NCBI RefSeq assembly: GCF_037975245.1
Contig: NC_092577.1
Coordinates: 33,676,898-33,740,897, forward strand
Direction of reading: 5' to 3'
Source: Apostichopus japonicus
Lineage: Eukaryota > Echinodermata > Holothuroidea > Aspidochirotida > Stichopodidae
DNA length: 64,000 bases
Shown: positions 60,088-64,000 of the stretch, piece after piece
Layout: each line of letters begins with the position of its first letter
How positions within the stretch are numbered: position 1 is the first letter of the stretch
The notes under the pieces: model-generated
What the model was told of the DNA's origin: nothing
Databases searched by the model: none
Seen by the model: the letters and a program-made list of their open reading frames with translations, nothing else
Position numbers and translations under genes: made by a program

Positions 60088-61365
60088 TTGTATAATTTTA
60101 TTTGGAACAATAAACCTTATAAGATTAAACGGAGCACCCTTATTAATAAGAAAGTTAATGGTGGCTTTGATATGATAGATATTGAATCTTTTATTAAAAG
60201 TCTAAACTGTAGCTGGGTAAAGCGGTATTTAGCCCCTCAGAGAGGAAACTGGAAAATATTTTTTGATTTATACCTAAAACAGTTCGGTGGTGCTTTTCTT
60301 TTTAAATGTAATTTCAATAAGGAGGCAGTTTCTTGTATTTCTAATATTTTTTGCAGAGAAGTGTGTGAGGCTTGGGCTGAGTTTAATTTTTATCATCCAG
60401 GCAGTAATTATGGTAATGAAATCATTTTAAACAACAGTCATATATTGGTTAACAATAAAGTAATTTTCCATTATAATCTTTTAAATCACAGAACAATTTA
60501 TGTGAAAGATTTCATTAAAAATGATGGCTCGGTAATTCCATATAACACGTTTCAAGCGAAAAAATATATTAGAAATTTTCCTTTTACTTCGTACTTTGGG
60601 ATTATTCACGCCATTCCTAGTTATTGGAGGGGGTACCATGATTCTGTTTTGCTCCCAATGAGTGAAAATAACTTTAATATGTGCATGCGCACACATAAAA
60701 TAACCAAAAATGTTTATAATAAGCTAATTACCGGTCTCTGCACGCCCCCGTCGTCTATTATGAAGTGGCAAGTTATGAATTTTCCAGTGAAAATAGTTTG
60801 GAATAAGATTTTTAGGCTGCCTTATACGGCTGTGAATGACCCCTAAGTATCATATTTACAATTGCGTTTTCTACATCGTATTTTAGGCATAAATAGCTTG
60901 CTTTATAAAATGAAAATGGTTAATTCTCCACTTTGTTCATTTTGCAAGAATGCCGATGAAACGCTTATACATTTGTTTTATAATTGTAGTCACGTTGAGC
61001 GGTTCTGGGAGGCAGTGAATTCAAATTGCATTAAAACTAATTATCCTTTTAATTTGACCAACATTTGTTTTGGTGATTTTGGTGATATAGATAATCCTGT
61101 GAACTTTTTAATTTTGCATGCTAAAAAGTACATTTATACTTGTAGGTTGGATAACAAAATCCCACATGTGCACGAATTTTATTTTAAGTTTCGCTTTCAA
61201 CTTGACCTGCACTGTTTCATTTCTAAGCAAAACAACAATTTGTGTAACCTTAACGACTTCTATGATTTCTTTATGTAAGCTTCTTATGTAAGTCTTTTTG
61301 CTGATTCTTTTGTATTATGTGTTACGATATTGTAAATAAATACAGTGGTAAAAAAAAACCAAAAA
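60088..61365 (+). mobile_element. 5'-truncated LINE (L1/Tx1-like), 3' part of ORF2
   Basis: One frame from 60088 to 61278 reads the end of an L1/Tx1-type ORF2 protein: FIWNNKPYKIKRSTLINKK, GGFDMIDIESFIKSLNCSWV, QLRFLHRILGINSLLYKMK and the Cys/His cluster LCSFCKNADETLIHLFYNCS then ERFW. The reading is broken only by a TAA at 60853-60855 region's upstream neighbour (60844-60846), with no frameshift. An A-rich tail (aaaaaaaaaccaaaaaaaaaaa) ends the copy near 61370, and an A run precedes it at 60070-60086. The endonuclease and reverse-transcriptase domains are missing. Target-site duplications were not identified. Confidence 0.88.
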
Positions 61366-61369
61366 AAAA

Positions 61370-61880
61370 AACCACTTCCCTGCAGTCTGAGATAAAAACA
61401 CAACAACCGTACTTTATGCCATAAATGCAGAGCCGGAGAAAAGAATCAGATTTGGTTAAAACACCAGCGTCATATATAGTTGCATTGTTTAGCCTTAGAT
61501 CAATATTGAAATACATTTGGTATTGTATAATAATCTATAAAGTCATACACGGACTACAACAATAACTGTTTCCTTACAGTTTGCAATTATTGTATTCTGG
61601 ATTCGGAAGTACCGGTAGTACGTCAGTGTATCGGGACACCGGTACGGTATCTATTTTATAATGGTTACTATAAATAAAAAGTATACCTATTCAATTAAAA
61701 CAGTGATTCATATGTCAAAGGGCTCTAAATTGCACCAATTAAAGGTATGCTGTATTGGTCCCAAATATGCTAGATATTCAAATATGGTCTGTTTCTATTA
61801 CAACCTTTGAGGAATTTGTCCTCACTGGGACATTCAGTCATCTTGTCTGTTCCTTTAAAATGTCTGAGAACAATCGTGTA
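61370..61880. other. No gene recognised
   Basis: Short AT-rich spacer between two LINE fragments. Confidence 0.5.
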
Positions 61881-61889
61881 AGTGAACAA

Positions 61890-62651
61890 ATCCAGGAAAA
61901 CTTCTAACAATTCGGCGTAGTATATATCTTTTTCAAATGCGTGCTGTCACTGAGAAATATTTGTAATGTTCATTTCATTGAACATCATTCTCCCTTATTT
62001 AGGGAATTAAATGTGCTCCCTATATCTCATCTCTTTAAATTTCAACCAGGCGTGTCAGTTTATAAACATTGCAATGAGCTTCTTCCGAATATTTGAATTC
62101 ATTCTTTAGTAGAAATTCTAGTCTGCATAATCATAATAGGCCTAGGCCTACTCGTAGTAGCAGGCCTAGTAAATTACTTCATATCACGTCATCTTGTACT
62201 AAATTAAGGCAATCCCAAGTACATTATTCAGGTGCAGTCTTCTGGAACAGTCTCCCACATTCTATTCGGTCAAAAATTCTTTGTACTCCTTTTCGGTGGA
62301 CTCAAATATTATCTTTTAAGCTCTCAACCTGGCAACTAATTATTTCATTATTATATCATAAACGTTTGTTATATCGAACTGTTTGTTTAATTTTTGTTTT
62401 CTGTTAAGTTAATTGTCTTCTTTGTTTAGTATTTGCATATACATGATTAAACATGTCATTAATATTTATTGTATACGGGAGCCAAACCAGAATAGCTATG
62501 CTGATGTTTGGTTCCCTCTACCATACAGATACTGTATTGCTTTATTTCGATTTCTTTATGTTGTTAACTTTCACATTATTTGTAATTGTATCGTCTTGTA
62601 TGTATATTTTTGTTTTTGAATTGGTAGAAATAAATCAAATCAAATCAAATC
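61890..62651 (+). mobile_element. 3' end of a CR1/Jockey-like LINE
   Basis: Residues such as SSCTKLRQSQVHYSGAVFWN followed by SLPHSIRS match the typical C-terminal tail of CR1/Jockey-group reverse-transcriptase proteins (x-G-x-x-x-W-N-x-L-P). Upstream sequence in other frames (NIHSPLFRELNVLPISHLF style) fits the preceding part, so there are frameshifts. The copy ends in aataaatcaaatcaaatcaaat, a short tandem tail typical of these LINEs. Confidence 0.7.
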
Positions 62652-63772
62652 TATAGCGTGCTATAATTTGGTGCCTATACTGACTTCCTTTAAAGTCAGT
62701 TTGATGTGTGTTGTTCTTTTGGATCACTCACAAGAAATCCATGATACATTATGAGATAAATTACTCTCATCCAAGGATCACAATCATTATATCTGTATAT
62801 AGTGGCTACCGGGCTGACTGAATCTGCAAAAGCTCAAGCGACATCAGTTGGTGAATCTAGTGATGAATCTGGGGATGAGTGTAACGATATGATGAAGTGA
62901 TAGTTTCAGGTTGGTCAAAAAAACAGCTGATTGCTCAACCCACTTTCATAGACTTGGCTACTGTATGATATCCGGCAATGCCCCTTGGTCAAACTTAGCT
63001 GGACGTCACCCATATTATATAACGATAACTAACAGCACTTACAGAAATAAGAAACCAACTGCGATCACTGACTTTGTAAGTATTTGGAGGATGTTTCATT
63101 TCCTTATCGCCCTATTGAATATTACAGGCAGTCTCTGTTTCCTAGGCCTAGACGCAAACATATCGCTGTTGAACTTCACAAGGCAAAGTCCCTTTGCTAG
63201 AGATAAGGTGTGAATGTTAGCCTACTATAGTAGTAGTACTAATAGTGTTCGTACTATTAATCAAACGAAGACATACGCATGGTCCAAGGTAATTATACTA
63301 TTTAGGTCTAGGCTTGGCATACTTATTTCAGGGATCTAGGTTTGAAGACTGAGGCACTGAAGGTAAAAAAGGAAGAAATATGGGACATGCTTTTCTGTTG
63401 GCCAAAAAAACACCAAAATAGTCAGGGTCATTGCCAAACACATAGCTATGTCAATTTGAAATTCACCTGCAGCATGCTTCCTTAGTTAGCCTACTGTACT
63501 TAAGTGGCCATTACAGGTGTGGTCTCTAAAGTTAAGCATGTGTGCCTCAGTTCCTGGTTGTGTGTGTACACCAAAGATTTAATCCTCACACAGAATGATT
63601 TAAGTATAGACTTCTCTGTTTAACATGCCTGTACAGAATCTAACATTTTTATTTAACACAAGGAATCAAACTGCAGTATCAACCACTTTGTTGTCTTTAA
63701 AACACTTTAACCAATGTTTTTAAGTTTGATGATTTACTATACCTGACAAATTGTTTGACTGAATTCATACAG
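62652..63772. other. No gene established
   Basis: A short open stretch (62811-62900) reads SVGESSDESGDECNDMMK to a stop and a frame at 62911-63213 is unrecognised. Neither has convincing exon boundaries. Confidence 0.35.
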
Positions 63773-63779
63773 CATTGCC

Positions 63780-63878
63780 ATGGTGACTATTGATGTCTTA
63801 CAACGATGGGGATCCACTCTAGCCCTGTTTCCTGCAGGCTCAGCCTATGTAGCGTACTACCTGAAGAGAGTTGTGAAG
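63780..63878 (+). CDS. Possible first coding exon of a small membrane protein (gene leaves the window)
   Basis: An acceptor (cattcatacag-like, ending 63772) is followed by cattgccATGG, a strong start context. The frame reads 33 residues, MVTIDVLQRWGSTLALFPAG then SAYVAYYLKRVVK, to a clean donor aag|gtgagc in phase 0. The stretch is hydrophobic with a basic end, suggesting a membrane anchor. No family was recognised, and the remaining exons lie beyond the window. Confidence 0.45.
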
Positions 63879-64000
63879 GTGAGCGGACTTTGCATTTGAT
63901 CAACAATTGTTACCCAAATCTATACCTGTAATGCTTGAAATGAGATTGACACTTCAATGATTTTTTGCACCATAAAAGTTATAAATGATCTCATTTATTG

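Overview
The window is AT-rich eukaryotic nuclear DNA. Genes are split by GT-AG introns, microsatellite and minisatellite arrays are abundant, and there are remnants of hAT, PIF/Harbinger, LINE and tRNA-derived SINE elements. The gene content (a TASK-type K2P potassium channel, TMEM26, an F-box/FBA protein, a CD20/MS4A-like tetraspan and a SEA-domain exon) with this repeat style suggests an invertebrate deuterostome, most likely an echinoderm such as a sea cucumber. That placement is inference; no species marker was read.

Layout. At 0-2 kb, a + strand exon with a SEA-like sequence is followed by an 18-bp minisatellite of about 62 units. At 3.35-3.53 kb lies a decayed copy of one exon (with flanking intron) of the tetraspan gene found 49 kb away. 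From 4 to 16 kb there are simple repeats, a possible hAT remnant and a CRE/X-box composite site, but no recognisable gene. At 16.1-17.05 kb two near-perfect palindromes sit between direct repeats, and each palindrome arm carries a hammerhead-ribozyme-like core. From 22.15 to 31.0 kb (- strand) is a complete two-exon TASK channel gene; its 7.8-kb intron holds several microsatellites and a non-autonomous hAT element with an intact target-site duplication. From 31 to 42 kb there are repeats and a hAT transposon with a perfect 8-bp target-site duplication and only the end of its transposase. From 42.26 to 45.4 kb (- strand) is a four-coding-exon F-box/FBA gene with a SINE in one intron. At 47.0-47.7 kb is a two-phase (ATCC)n/(GTCC)n array that may have grown from a LINE-like tail. 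From 51.1 to 54.57 kb (+ strand) is a six-exon tetraspan gene with a tandemly duplicated exon, preceded by a cluster of perfect CRE sites and a Harbinger-type MITE. From 56.15 to 58.58 kb (- strand) is a complete three-exon TMEM26 gene, convergent with the tetraspan. At 60-62.65 kb are two LINE 3' fragments. At 63.8 kb a possible first coding exon begins a gene that runs off the window.

The genes do not form a pathway visible from sequence: three encode membrane proteins (channel, tetraspan, TMEM26) and one a ubiquitin-ligase substrate receptor. The most unusual feature is the pair of palindromes built from inverted copies of two different hammerhead-like sequences (16.26-16.82 kb). The second palindrome fits the type I fold with a minimal stem III known from Penelope-like retroelements.
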